A stretch of 64,000 bases of DNA from Streptomyces sp. NBC_01198 (GCF_036010485.1 NZ_CP108568.1:1922001-1986000); one strand, 5' to 3'. Shown: positions 45,001-52,904, counted from the first letter of the stretch. Notes: generated from the letters alone by a model not told the origin. Numbers and translations are program-made.

Positions 45001-45388
45001 CGGTGACGCCGCCGTCGGCGCGGACGACGGAGTATTCCGAGGACAGCGAGGCCGGCGCCCGCAGCGCGGTGAAGGTCCGGTGCGGCACCCCGCCGAACAC
45101 CCGGTCCAGCGAGGCGCGTACGGCCTTGTCGCCGCCCGCCATGTCCTGCGGCCGGTAGTGGCCGAGCACGTCGACCGCGATGTCCGGGTCGGCGGCGAGC
45201 CGCTGCTGGATGGCGCTCTCGACGGAGTGGTCGGCGAGCGCGGCGAGGGCGGAGAGCACCGTCGCGGACAGCAGGATCGCCAGCGCCGCCGCGATCAGCA
45301 CCACCAGGTGGTGGGTGCCGCTGCGGACCGCCGCCGGCACCGTGGGACCGCCGTCCGCCCGCCACCGCGGCGTCACGTCCGTCGCCAT
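42056..45388 (-). CDS. Very large FtsX/MacB-type ABC transporter permease
   Basis: A 1110-residue membrane protein and first gene of the exporter operon. The N-terminal helix HHLVVLIAAALAILLSA is followed by a periplasm-facing domain. Several helices and a second large external domain with SRDGCAGYQ and HLCTNEKMPG come next. The end is an FtsX block (RGEFALLRAIGVRRRQL, LLAVLVGTVLGAGLAVVV). ATG 45388 has GGGGGTGG upstream. Its stop overlaps the second permease. A palindromic operator candidate lies about 95 bases upstream. The substrate is unknown; lipids, peptides or antibiotics are typical for the family. Confidence 0.85.
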   Translation of the reverse strand: MATDVTPRWRADGGPTVPAAVRSGTHHLVVLIAAALAILLSATVLSALAALADHSVESAIQQRLAADPDIAVDVLGHYRPQDMAGGDKAVRASLDRVFGGVPHRTFTALRAPASLSSEYSVVRADGGVTGASAVVVALPDPARHARLVTGGWPKATGGGPVQVALTQVAAARLGLGAGDTFGLQVGLRRVTMQLSGSYRPAAADPGVLAGLSSSFGTADSLALVAPDAFTAMPGVTADALAAWFGAPDTTRLHLDQIGPLRDRVARFASSDTDVSVFQNRPPAMSRVFTTSGLPDVLDALAAPMAVARAGMYIPAALLAALATAALVLTARQLAQARATETALMGARGAGTARLVGAAAAQWALVAVPAAVAAPFLAGPLLRGLHRAGLLDGDLPSSGATAIGWTAALLALVVHGLAVFVPTARQAADRRAGMRLRLRGARAAAFQRAGTDLALAVVAAAGWLELRHYRTPVAGGGVGGTSVDPVLILTPVLMTAAATLLSLRLLPLAAPLIDRAARRAAGFVLPLGGWQIGRRAARHTGPALLMTLALAVGALGVTALAVLDRGAADQAAFDVGGDLRVAAPFQTVGAVPPAPQRYDVYAALPGVSAVTPVTDLPLNRGQQALSAEGVNTSAIAGTQRQDGSGPVPAIRSDLTGEPAGDLLAGLGAAIPDHGYTIPGEPTELPLTVRLSASGKAPFVPVVLAVTVEDADGLPDRRSVRLPVTDGTPYTVRVPLTFGGHPGAGRHYPLRVVGLSLSIRFPQVRRDYRLQIGSAAAPAGALWRDLSNPVYSRDGCAGYQVDREVAPGPHLCTNEKMPGQLFSGTLRGPNSALWPPRWDMDLGPVPAPHQPPVPALADAALQATGEFATGAVVALDGGPGVDIEVKVIGRITAVPGFDHAHGRLLVDSRALAAAMVATGNDPPPDAFWLLSARHGDATAAAAALRRDPAAGVGTTVPQAARQLADDPLQRGTRAALVLALVLAPAFAVIGFTLHTAMSARLRRGEFALLRAIGVRRRQLAALLWTEQLGLALLAVLVGTVLGAGLAVVVTPLVSVDGSGAPVVPGLTVTVPWLKVALVAVGTALLIVAAVTALARTFARVDLVRVLRAGDEG

Positions 45389-45481
45389 GCCCTGTGCCAC
45401 CCCCGTGAGCCCGCGGAGGCCGTGCGACCGCCCGGCCGCCGACGGTAGTGGCGCGCCTACACCTGTGCAAGAGTTGCTACG

Positions 45482-45497
45482 AAACGGTGGACCGTTT
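45482..45497. promoter_or_regulatory. Palindromic operator candidate upstream of the ABC exporter
   Basis: AAACGGTGGACCGTTT has perfect 7-base arms around GG, like TetR-family operators. It is flanked by three TTCTTGC-type repeats: TGCAAGA at 45466-45472, TTCTTGCAAG at 45514-45523 and ATTCTTGC at 45525-45532. The block lies 78-144 bases upstream of the exporter's first start. No regulator gene adjoins it. Confidence 0.55.
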
Positions 45498-45575
45498 TCC
45501 GCTTGTCGCAGATTTCTTGCAAGGATTCTTGCGCGGTGGCGTCGGTCACGGGCCACCCGGCGGCGGGACGCAGCG

Positions 45576-45606
45576 CGGCCCGGACCTGTCGAGCAGGTCC
45601 GGGCCG
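45576..45606. terminator. Perfect 13-bp hairpin after the DUF3710 gene
   Basis: CGGCCCGGACCTG pairs perfectly with CAGGTCCGGGCCG around a TCGAG loop. It lies 28 bases downstream of the DUF3710 stop and probably ends the leftward thioesterase-dut-DUF3710 transcript. Confidence 0.8.
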
Positions 45607-45633
45607 GGTGAGGCGGTGGCGTGACCGCCGCGG

Positions 45634-46413
45634 TCAGTGCAGCTCGGTGATCTCCGGGCCGCGGCGCATCGGGTCGATGCCGTCGCCGAACTTCGACGGC
45701 TCCGGCTGCTCGGCGGCGGCGCCGTCCGGCACCATCTGCGCGTCGTTGGGCAGCTTGAGCACGATCGGGTCGCGCGGCGCCATCGGGGAGTCGCCGCGCA
45801 GCACCACGGTGTCGCGGAAGACCGACTCCAGCACTCCCGCGGCGGCCGGCTGCACCGCGCCCTGCCCGGAGATGACCCCGCGCAGGAACCAGCGCGGCCC
45901 GTCGCAGCCGACGAAGCGCACCAACTGCACCCCGTTGGTGCCGTCGGGCAGTTGCACGGGCACCTGCGCACGCAACTCCCAGCCCAGCGGCCCCTCGACC
46001 TCGTCGACGACACCGCCCTGCTGGGTGATGCCGGAGGCGATCTCCTCGCGCACCTCGCCCCAGATCCCCTCGGACTTGGGGGCGGCGAACGCCTGGAGCT
46101 GGACGGCGCTGTCCCGCAGCACCACGGTGGCCGCGACGATCGACTCGCCCGCGACCTCCACCCGCAGCTCCATGCCCTCGACTCCGGGCACGAACAGTCC
46201 GCCGAGGTCCACCCGGCCGTCGCCGGGCTCCCTGATCTCACTCACGTCCCAGGGGCCGTCGGGCCGCGGGGCGGGCGGAAGGTTGTACCGGTTGGAGTCA
46301 CCGGAGTCGTCCGACTCCTCGGCGTCTTCGGCCAGCTCTTCTTCGGCCTCGACGGCCTCATCGAGCTCGTCGAGGGCGTCTTCGCGCTCCTTGCGACGAC
46401 GGAACACGGTCAC
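45634..46413 (-). CDS. DUF3710 protein
   Basis: A 259-residue soluble protein of an actinobacterial family without known function. It has an acidic low-complexity N-terminus (residues 10-40, Glu/Asp-rich) and then a conserved beta-rich part: YNLPPAPRPDGPWDVSE, DLGGLFVPGVEGMELRVE and RFVGCDGPRWFLRGVISG. GTG 46413 overlaps the dut stop by four bases. The steady association with dut in actinobacteria suggests shared expression rather than a proven nucleotide role. Confidence 0.88.
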   Translation of the reverse strand: MTVFRRRKEREDALDELDEAVEAEEELAEDAEESDDSGDSNRYNLPPAPRPDGPWDVSEIREPGDGRVDLGGLFVPGVEGMELRVEVAGESIVAATVVLRDSAVQLQAFAAPKSEGIWGEVREEIASGITQQGGVVDEVEGPLGWELRAQVPVQLPDGTNGVQLVRFVGCDGPRWFLRGVISGQGAVQPAAAGVLESVFRDTVVLRGDSPMAPRDPIVLKLPNDAQMVPDGAAAEQPEPSKFGDGIDPMRRGPEITELH

Positions 46414-46934
46414 TGTCCTTCCCGGTCTGCTACGACCGATGCGTATCCGTATCTGGACGTGTCAGCCGACGGCGTCTCCGCCGCGGCATGCCCCCCCGTG
46501 GAACCGAAGCCCCCCGCGGCCCTGGCAGAGCCTGGCAGCTCCGCCACCTCGTGGAAGCGGACCCGCTCGACCTGCTGGACGACCAGTTGGGCGATCCGGT
46601 CGCCCTTGCCGAACCGCACGGTCTCGCGCGGGTCCAGATTGACGACGATCACCTTGATCTCTCCACGGTACCCGGCATCCACCGTTCCCGGGGCATTCAC
46701 CAGAGCCACACCGCAGCGCGCGGCAAGGCCCGAGCGCGGGTGCACGAAGGCCGCGTAGCCGTCGGGCAGCGCGATGGAGATCCCGGTGGGCAGCACGGCC
46801 CGCTCGCCGGGTGCCAACTCGGCGGCCTCGGTGGTGATCAGGTCGGCGCCGGCGTCCCCGGGGTGCCCGTAGGAGGGCACCGGGACGGAGTCGTCGAGCC
46901 GGCGCAGCAGCACGTCCACCGGGGGCCGGGTCAC
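46410..46934 (-). CDS. dut: dUTP diphosphatase
   Basis: Hydrolyses dUTP to dUMP and pyrophosphate, preventing uracil misincorporation and supplying thymidylate synthesis. The trimeric dUTPase motifs are in order: motif 1 HPGDAGADL, motif 2 PRSGLA, motif 3 GTVDAGYRGEI, motif 4 KGDRIAQLVVQQV and C-terminal motif 5 AAGGFGSTG. The protein is 174 residues; about 30 residues past motif 5 are extra. GTG 46934 overlaps the thioesterase stop and its own stop overlaps DUF3710. Confidence 0.97.
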   Translation of the reverse strand: MTRPPVDVLLRRLDDSVPVPSYGHPGDAGADLITTEAAELAPGERAVLPTGISIALPDGYAAFVHPRSGLAARCGVALVNAPGTVDAGYRGEIKVIVVNLDPRETVRFGKGDRIAQLVVQQVERVRFHEVAELPGSARAAGGFGSTGGHAAAETPSADTSRYGYASVVADREGQ

Positions 46935-47536
46935 GGGTTCACCTCGAAGGCGCGGGCGACCTTGACCTGGTCCGGGTCGTCCATCGCGGCCCTGATCTCC
47001 GCGGGCCGGCCGTTGGCCGTGAAGTGGTCGAGCTTGACCTCGACGAAGAGGGCGTCCGCGCGGACCGCGACCGGGCCGTCGGGGCCGCCGATCCGGCCCT
47101 CGGCGCTGCTGTAGATCTTCCGGCCGGCCACCGCGGTGCAGCGGGCGGACAGGTGCAGGGTGGCGCCGACCGGCACCGGGCGGACGAAGTCCGACTCCAG
47201 CCGGCCGGTGACCGCGATGACCCGCAGCAGCCAGCTCAGCGAGCCGAGTGTCTCGTCGAGCGCGGAGACCAGCACCCCGCCGTGCGCGAGCCCGGGCGCG
47301 CCCTGGTGGGCCGGCTGCACGGTGAACTCGGCGGTGACGCTGACGCCTTCGCCCGCCCTGGCCGCCAGATGCAGTCCGTGCGGCTGGCTCTCGCCGCAGC
47401 CGAAGCACTGGTCGTAGTGCGCGCCCAGCAGTTCACCGGGCGCCGGGGCGTCGGGGTGCCGTACCGGGGCGGTCGCGTCGGACGGCGGTTTCAGGCCCGG
47501 CCGTCCTGCGCCCGGGGGTGTCGTGGCTGCACTCAC
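46931..47536 (-). CDS. PaaI-type hotdog thioesterase
   Basis: A 201-residue hotdog-fold protein expected to hydrolyse acyl-CoA thioesters. The N-terminal ~45 residues are Pro/Ala-rich. A cysteine-containing family start follows (QCFGCGESQPHGL). The catalytic region is QGAPGLAHGGVLVSALDETLG, and the end is FVEVKLDHF. GTG 47536 is chosen; the ribosome site is weak and a longer start at 47617 is unlikely. It leads a GTGA-coupled run with dut and DUF3710. Confidence 0.87.
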   Translation of the reverse strand: MSAATTPPGAGRPGLKPPSDATAPVRHPDAPAPGELLGAHYDQCFGCGESQPHGLHLAARAGEGVSVTAEFTVQPAHQGAPGLAHGGVLVSALDETLGSLSWLLRVIAVTGRLESDFVRPVPVGATLHLSARCTAVAGRKIYSSAEGRIGGPDGPVAVRADALFVEVKLDHFTANGRPAEIRAAMDDPDQVKVARAFEVNP

Positions 47537-47615
47537 GCCCGAGACCCTACCCTCCAACGCTGTCCCTTCCCGCCGTGCCCGCGGCTCTCCCGGCGGCACA
47601 TGGCAGTCTGGTGCC

Positions 47616-48071
47616 ATGCAGCCTTACGACGAACGGCTCACCGTCCCGCGTTCCTGGTGGTTCCTCGCCATCGCCGTGGGGGTGGCGGTGGCGCTGATCC
47701 TGCTCCCCTTCGGCCCGCTGCCGCTGCTGGCCGGGCTGGTCGGCGGGGGCGCGCTGTCCATGATGGCGGTCAGCTCCTACGGGTCCGCCCGGATCAGGGT
47801 GGTGGCCGGCTCGCTGGTCGCGGGCAAGGCGAGGATCCCGGTGACCGCGCTGGGGGCGGCGACGGTGCTCGACCCGGCGGAGACGGTGGCCTGGCGGTCG
47901 CACAAGGCGGACCCGCGGGCCTTCATGCTGCTGCGCTCGTACGTGCCGACGGCGCTCAAGGTCGAGGTGACCGACCCGGCGGACCCCACGCCCTACGTGT
48001 ACCTGTCGACGCGCTCGCCGCAGCGCCTGGCGGCGGCACTGGACGCGGTCAGGACCGTGGACGCCGGCTAG
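47616..48071 (+). CDS. DUF3093 membrane protein
   Basis: A 151-residue protein with two adjoining membrane segments near the N-terminus (about residues 15-55) and a soluble C-terminal domain. The diagnostic start YDERLTVPRSWW and the segment HKADPRAFMLLRSYVPTAL identify DUF3093, an actinobacterial family without known function. It is divergent from the thioesterase-dut operon, as is common in Streptomyces. Confidence 0.88.
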   Translation: MQPYDERLTVPRSWWFLAIAVGVAVALILLPFGPLPLLAGLVGGGALSMMAVSSYGSARIRVVAGSLVAGKARIPVTALGAATVLDPAETVAWRSHKADPRAFMLLRSYVPTALKVEVTDPADPTPYVYLSTRSPQRLAAALDAVRTVDAG

Positions 48072-48078
48072 GCGCCGG

Positions 48079-48903
48079 TCAGCCCTCCGCTCCGGCGGCG
48101 TCGGCGTCAGGGCGTCGGCCGTGCCGGTCCGCCTCGATTTCCGGATACGGTCCGGGGCCGGTCTCGTCCACCGGCAGTTCCGGCCAGGGGAACTGCGCGG
48201 CCCGCAGGTCGTGGCGCACCCGCCCGGCGAGCTTGCGGGTGTCCCGGCGGTTCATCACCGCACCGACCGCCGCGCCCACCATGAACGGGGTCAGCACCGG
48301 TGCGTTGCGCAGGGTCTTGCGGAGCAGCCGCTGCCGCATCTCCCGCTTCATGCTGCTGCCCAGCGCGACGTTGAGGGTGGACAGCTTCAGCACATCGATG
48401 CCGCGCTGCTCGGTCCACGACCACAGATAGGCGGTCGCCCGCTCGCGGGCGCCGCCAGGGACGCGTAGTCCGTAGACCTCGTGCAGCTCGGCGATGAGCT
48501 TGTACTCGATGGCCGCGACGCCGAGCGTCTCGGTCGCCAGTTCGGCCGGCATGGCCGGCGGGGTGGGCAGCATCGCGGCGGCGCCGATACCGGCGCCGAC
48601 CGTCATCGTGCCCTTGGCCGCGGTGGCGACGAGCCGGTCCGCGATCTCCTCCGGGCCGAGCCCGGGGAACTGCCGGCGCAAGGTGGCCAGATCCCGCACC
48701 GGGATGCGGGGGGCCACCTCGATCAGCCGCTCGGCGACCGAGCGGAGCCCGGCCCGTGCGGCGCTGCCGCCCTTGCGGGCGCCGCCGCTCACCCCGTTCA
48801 CTCCGTGTCTGACGCCACGGCCGAGGCCGCGGGCGGTCATGGCCGCGAGCGAGGCCGCGCGGCCCCGCTCGGCGTCCTCACGGCCTTCCGGCGTGCCGGT
48901 CAC
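48079..48903 (-). CDS. EcsC-like conserved protein
   Basis: A 274-residue protein of uncertain function. The central hydrophobic stretch GAGIGAAAMLPTPPAMP followed by ELATETLGVAAIEYKLIAELH resembles EcsC-family proteins. The region LTPFMVGAAVGAVMNRRDTRKLA near the C-terminus is also hydrophobic and then basic. The end is charged and Pro-rich. It probably associates with the membrane. It is convergent with the DUF3093 gene and codirectional with the DUF4193 gene upstream, five bases away. Confidence 0.6.
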   Translation of the reverse strand: MTGTPEGREDAERGRAASLAAMTARGLGRGVRHGVNGVSGGARKGGSAARAGLRSVAERLIEVAPRIPVRDLATLRRQFPGLGPEEIADRLVATAAKGTMTVGAGIGAAAMLPTPPAMPAELATETLGVAAIEYKLIAELHEVYGLRVPGGARERATAYLWSWTEQRGIDVLKLSTLNVALGSSMKREMRQRLLRKTLRNAPVLTPFMVGAAVGAVMNRRDTRKLAGRVRHDLRAAQFPWPELPVDETGPGPYPEIEADRHGRRPDADAAGAEG

Positions 48904-48908
48904 CTCGA

Positions 48909-49208
48909 TCAGGCCGCGCAGTCGCGGCAGATCGGATTGCCGTTCTTCTCCGAGGCGAGCTGGCTCCTGTGGTGCACCAGGAAGCAGCTCATGCAGGTGA
49001 ACTCGTCCGCCTGCCGGGGCAGCACGCGGACCGACAGCTCCTCGTTGGAGAGGTCGGCGCCGGGCAGCTCAAGGGACTCGGCCTGGTCGAACTCGTCGAC
49101 GTCGACCGCTGAGGTCGACTTCTCGTTCCTGCGGGCCTTCAGTTCTTCGATGCTGTCCTCGTTGACATCATCATCGGTCTTGCGTGGGGTGTCGTAATCC
49201 GTAGCCAT
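48909..49208 (-). CDS. DUF4193 zinc-ribbon protein
   Basis: A 99-residue actinobacterial protein with an acidic first half (ATDYDTPRKTDDDVNED, then SIEELKARR) and a C-terminal zinc ribbon formed by CMSC and CRDC. These features identify DUF4193, often abundant but of unknown function; RbpA-like RNA-polymerase association has not been shown here. ATG 49208 has GGGGGAGAGCG upstream. It is first in its leftward unit and strongly conserved in gene order with cutRS. Confidence 0.9.
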   Translation of the reverse strand: MATDYDTPRKTDDDVNEDSIEELKARRNEKSTSAVDVDEFDQAESLELPGADLSNEELSVRVLPRQADEFTCMSCFLVHHRSQLASEKNGNPICRDCAA

Positions 49209-49669
49209 TTTCGCTCTCCCCCTGTGGGTGTCTGCGGTGTCTCCAGCGCACGTAACGCGCGGGAGGCCGGACTTGTGCCCGACCTGAGGCGGAGATTTTG
49301 CCTCACATCAAGGCCTGTTACTCAATCGACACCCAGCGTCGCCCCCGAAGGGGTGATCGCACGGGTGGCCGATCATGGTCTGCGATGGCCGGGAACGGAT
49401 CCGCCACAGCCGCTGGTACGTGTACTTCCCGTGATCATGACCTGCGGAAACATGGATTTTCCGGTCTTTTCCCCAATGTCTTGATCACTCAGTGTAGGCG
49501 ATGGGGAAATCGTGTGTGCGATCGATCACAACCCGAGCGGACGCGGCACAGACCACAAAATTACTCGCAAAGCGAACACCGGCCGGGCGGGCCGGACCCC
49601 TTGGCGATCTTCCACGTGACGCGGTTCACACCGCTCCAGGGCGCCCTTGGCAGCGGCGCGCGGACCGGG
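49209..49669. other. Intergenic region between DUF4193 and cutS
   Basis: No coding sequence, RNA gene or clear repeat is visible. The part 49300-49570 is AT-richer than the genes and should contain the DUF4193 promoter. The end near 49600-49669 lies just downstream of cutS and is GC-rich, where a terminator is expected but not clearly folded. Confidence 0.45.
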
Positions 49670-50926
49670 TCAGACGGGGATGGCGACCCTCATGACCAGG
49701 CCACCGCCCTCTCGGGGCTCCGCGGTGATCACGCCGCCGTGCGCCCTGGCCACCGAGCGGACGATGGACAGGCCGAGCCCGACGCCCTTGTCGCTCCCGG
49801 TGCGGTCGGTGCGCAGCCGCCGGAATGGCTCGAAAAGATTCTCGATCTCATATGCCGGGACGACCGGTCCGGTGTTGGCCACCACGATCAGCGCGTGGCC
49901 GCTGCGCACCTCGGTGCCGACCTCGACCCAGCCGTCGTCCGGCACGTTGTACCGCACCGCGTTCTGCACGAGATTCAGCGCGATGCGCTCCAGCAGCACG
50001 CCGTTGCCCTGCACCACCGCAGGCTCCAGGGCGGCGCGCAGCTCCACGCCCTTGGCCTGGGCCTCGCCGCGGGTCTGCTCCAGTGCCTGGGAGGCGGCCT
50101 CGGCCAGATCCACCGACCTGCGGTCGATGATCTCGTTGTCGCTGCGGGCCAGCAGCAGCAGTCCCTCCACCAGCTGCTCGCTGCGCTCGTTGGTGGCCAG
50201 CAAGGTCTTGCCGAGCTGCTGCAGATCCTGCGACGCCTCCGGATCGGACAGCTGGACCTCCAGCAGCGTGCGGTTGATCGCCAGCGGGGTGCGCAGCTCG
50301 TGCGAGGCGTTCGCCACGAAGCGGCGCTGGGCGTCGAAGGACCGCTCCAGCCGGTCCAGCATCTCGTCGAAGGTGTCGGCCAGCTCCTTCAGCTCGTCGT
50401 CGGGGCCGTCCAGCTCGATCCGGCGCTTGAGGTCGGAGCCGACCACGCTGCGGGCGGTACGGGTGATGCGGCCGAGCGGAGCCAGCACCCGCCCTGCCAT
50501 CACGTAGCCGAAGGCGAAGGCGACGACCGCCAGGCCGATGAGCGCCAGCAAAGAGCGCTTGAGCAGGGTGTTGAGCGCCATGTCGCGCTGGTGCTGCATG
50601 CAGACGCCCAGTGCCTGGTTGAACTGCTCGGTGGTGATGTTGCTGTTGGCAGGAAGCGCGGAGCAGTTGGTGGACTGGATCTTCGCCTCGACGAAGGTCA
50701 GCGGCAGCTCGCTGCCCTGCCGGATGGCCTGGGCGGCCAGCAGGTAGATGATCCACAGCAGCAGCACCCCGGCGATCAGGAACATGCCGCCGTAGAGGAC
50801 CGTCAGCCGTATCCGGATGGTCGGCCGCAGCCAGGGCGGCTGGCCCTCGGCGGGATGCGGGTCCCACGGCGGGCGCGGCGGGGCGTGCGGGGCGGGTGGC
50901 GGGGAGGAGGGGAACGCGGTGGCCAC
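49670..50926 (-). CDS. cutS: CutS-type sensor histidine kinase
   Basis: A 418-residue membrane sensor. After a Pro-rich cytoplasmic start come helix 1 (LYGGMFLIAGVLLLWIIYLL), a ~60-residue external sensor with Cys88 and Cys109, and helix 2 near residue 130. HAMP follows, then the kinase core with His in NASHELRTPLAI, N-box LVQNAVRYN and G-boxes NTGPVVP and GVGLGLS. The two external cysteines fit the reported role of CutS in sensing protein-folding or secretion stress through a disulfide. GTG 50926 lies four bases after cutR. Confidence 0.92.
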   Translation of the reverse strand: MATAFPSSPPPAPHAPPRPPWDPHPAEGQPPWLRPTIRIRLTVLYGGMFLIAGVLLLWIIYLLAAQAIRQGSELPLTFVEAKIQSTNCSALPANSNITTEQFNQALGVCMQHQRDMALNTLLKRSLLALIGLAVVAFAFGYVMAGRVLAPLGRITRTARSVVGSDLKRRIELDGPDDELKELADTFDEMLDRLERSFDAQRRFVANASHELRTPLAINRTLLEVQLSDPEASQDLQQLGKTLLATNERSEQLVEGLLLLARSDNEIIDRRSVDLAEAASQALEQTRGEAQAKGVELRAALEPAVVQGNGVLLERIALNLVQNAVRYNVPDDGWVEVGTEVRSGHALIVVANTGPVVPAYEIENLFEPFRRLRTDRTGSDKGVGLGLSIVRSVARAHGGVITAEPREGGGLVMRVAIPV

Positions 50927-50930
50927 GCGA

Positions 50931-51584
50931 TCAGATCCGGTAGCCCGAGCCGGGCACGGTGACGATCACCGGCGGCTCGCCGAGCTTGCGGCGCAGCGTC
51001 ATCACCGTGACCCGCACCACGTTGGTGAACGGGTCGGTGTTCTCGTCCCAGGCCTTCTCCAGCAGCTGCTCCGCCGAGACCACCGAGCCCTCGCTGCGCA
51101 TCAGCACCTCCAGCACGGCGAACTCCTTCGGCGCCAGATGCACCTCGGCGCCGTCCCTCGAGACCTCGCGGCGGTTCGGGTCCAGGCGGATACCGGAGCG
51201 CTCGAGCACCGGCGGCAGGGCCGCGGTCGTGCGGCGGCCCAGCGCGCGGACCCTGGCGGTCAGCTCGGTGAAGGCGAAGGGCTTGGGCAGATAGTCGTCG
51301 GCGCCGAGCTCCAGGCCCTCGACCCGGTCGCTGACGTCGCCGGCGGCGGTGAGCATCAGCACCCGGGTGGGCAGTCCCAGCTCGACGATCTGCCGGCAGA
51401 CGTCGTCACCGTGCACGACCGGGAGGTCACGATCGAGTACGACCACGTCGTAGTCGTTGACACCGACCCGCTCCAGGGCGGCGCCGCCGTCGTAGACCAC
51501 ATCGACGGCCATCGCCTCGCGACGAAGGCCGGTGGCAACGGCGTCAGCGAGCAGTTGCTCGTCCTCGACGACCAGTACGCGCAA
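50931..51584 (-). CDS. cutR: CutR-type response regulator
   Basis: An OmpR-family regulator of 217 residues. The receiver has acidic VVEDEQLLADA, phospho-acceptor in VVVLDRDLPVVHGDD and Lys in YLPKPFA. The DNA-binding domain ends VIVTVPGSGYRI. TTG 51584 is preferred over ATG 51623: GGAAGGAC stands seven bases upstream and the protein then begins directly with strand 1. Together with cutS it forms a two-gene leftward operon. Confidence 0.93.
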   Translation of the reverse strand: MRVLVVEDEQLLADAVATGLRREAMAVDVVYDGGAALERVGVNDYDVVVLDRDLPVVHGDDVCRQIVELGLPTRVLMLTAAGDVSDRVEGLELGADDYLPKPFAFTELTARVRALGRRTTAALPPVLERSGIRLDPNRREVSRDGAEVHLAPKEFAVLEVLMRSEGSVVSAEQLLEKAWDENTDPFTNVVRVTVMTLRRKLGEPPVIVTVPGSGYRI

Positions 51585-51816
51585 GGCGCTGTCCTTCCGT
51601 GAGCTGTGGGAATGCTCCTCCATCCTGCACCGGGTACCGGTAAATCGGCGGTAAGTGTGTCACCGGCGGAATTTCCTCCGGGTCGCGGAGGTTTCCCCCG
51701 CCGGTATGGCGGGGAGGACGACTGCACACCCACCCACCACGCCTGTCGCGCGTTTCCGCGCGTGGCATCTGGCTTGACACTTCCCCGTGTCAACGGAGAC
51801 GACGAGGGGGCGCCAT

Positions 51817-51990
51817 ATGGACGCGTTCACCACCGGAATCCTGCAGCGCATACACAGCACGGAGTCCGACCTGCGGAAAGCGCGGGAGACGGGCGACGAA
51901 TTCCTCGCCGAGGTCGAGCAGGGCGAGCTGGACGACCTGCGCAGGCTCGCAGCGGAGCACGGCGTGGACGTACGGCCCAAGGTCGCCTGA
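51817..51990 (+). CDS. Small conserved acidic helical protein
   Basis: A 57-residue protein starting at ATG 51817 with GAGGGGG upstream. It reads as a single charged helix: LQRIHSTESDLRKARETG then EFLAEVEQGELDDLRRL, with heptad-like hydrophobic spacing that suggests a coiled coil. It is divergent from cutR, and similar small proteins occur next to cutR in other Streptomyces as far as I recall. Function is unknown. Confidence 0.7.
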   Translation: MDAFTTGILQRIHSTESDLRKARETGDEFLAEVEQGELDDLRRLAAEHGVDVRPKVA

Positions 51991-52071
51991 CCCCCAGCCG
52001 CACGCCCCGGCCCCACGAGGGTGCCGGGGCGTTCGCATGCTCTCCAGGCCGTGCCTCAGCGGCCGGGACCG

Positions 52072-52896
52072 TCAGTCGTGCCAGGCGCCCAGCGCCTCCA
52101 GTTGCTGCTGGAGCGGCTCGAAGAGGCCGGTGGGAGCGGCCAGGGTCAGGTCGCCGGAGGCGCGTTCGCCCGGCCGGCCGCCGGTGAGCGCGCCGGCCTC
52201 GCGGGCGAAGAGGTCGCCTGCGGCGAGATCCCAGGGGTTGAGCCCGCGCTCGTAGTAGGCGTCGAGCCGGCCGCAGCCCACGTCGACCAGGTCGATCGCG
52301 GCCGACCCGCCGCGCCGGATGTCCCGGACCTGCGGCAGCAGCGTACGGACCACCTCGGCCTGCGCGGCGCGCCGCTCGCTGAGGTAGCCGAAACCGGTGC
52401 CGACCAGCGCGTGCGACAGCTCGGGCGCGGGCCGGCGCCGGGCTGCGACGCCGTTGACCAGCGCGCCGCCGCCGAGCACCGCCTGGTAGGTCTCGCCGCG
52501 CATCGGCGCCTCCACCACGCCCACGACCACCTCGCCGTCCTTCTCTGCGGCGATGCTGACCGCCCACGAAGGCAGGCCGTAGAGGTAGTTCACGGTGCCG
52601 TCCAGCGGGTCGATGACCCAGCGCACCCCGCTGGTGCCCTCCCGGCTCGCGCCCTCCTCGCCGAGGAAACCGTCGTCCGGGCGCGCCCGGCCGATGCAGG
52701 TGGTGATCAGCTGCTCCGCGGCGATGTCCATCTCGGTGACGACGTCGACCTGGCTGCTCTTGGTGGCGGCGACACCGAGGTCGGCCGGGCGGCCGTCCCT
52801 GAGCAGGGCGCCGGCCCTGCGGGCCGCGTCGAGGGCGACCTCCAGCAACCCGGCGTACTGCGCGGCGTGGTCGGACGGTGACGCTTGGCTGGTCAC
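52072..52896 (-). CDS. Inositol monophosphatase-family phosphatase
   Basis: A 274-residue metal-dependent phosphatase. Motifs are visible in order: KSSQVDVVTEMD, GEEGASREG, the metal site WVIDPLDGTVNYLYG and the C-terminal GLNPWDLAAGDLFAREAG. GTG 52896 has GAGGAG upstream. Substrates in this family include inositol-1-phosphate, histidinol phosphate and PAP; the sequence alone does not choose. It starts eight bases after the ferrochelatase gene and probably shares its transcript. Confidence 0.92.
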   Translation of the reverse strand: MTSQASPSDHAAQYAGLLEVALDAARRAGALLRDGRPADLGVAATKSSQVDVVTEMDIAAEQLITTCIGRARPDDGFLGEEGASREGTSGVRWVIDPLDGTVNYLYGLPSWAVSIAAEKDGEVVVGVVEAPMRGETYQAVLGGGALVNGVAARRRPAPELSHALVGTGFGYLSERRAAQAEVVRTLLPQVRDIRRGGSAAIDLVDVGCGRLDAYYERGLNPWDLAAGDLFAREAGALTGGRPGERASGDLTLAAPTGLFEPLQQQLEALGAWHD

Positions 52897-52904
52897 GTGG
52901 CTCC

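Noticed and set aside
49209..49669. tRNA or small RNA gene in the AT-richer gap
   Set aside because: No cloverleaf T-loop (GGTTCGAATCC-like) or other known RNA motif could be found.
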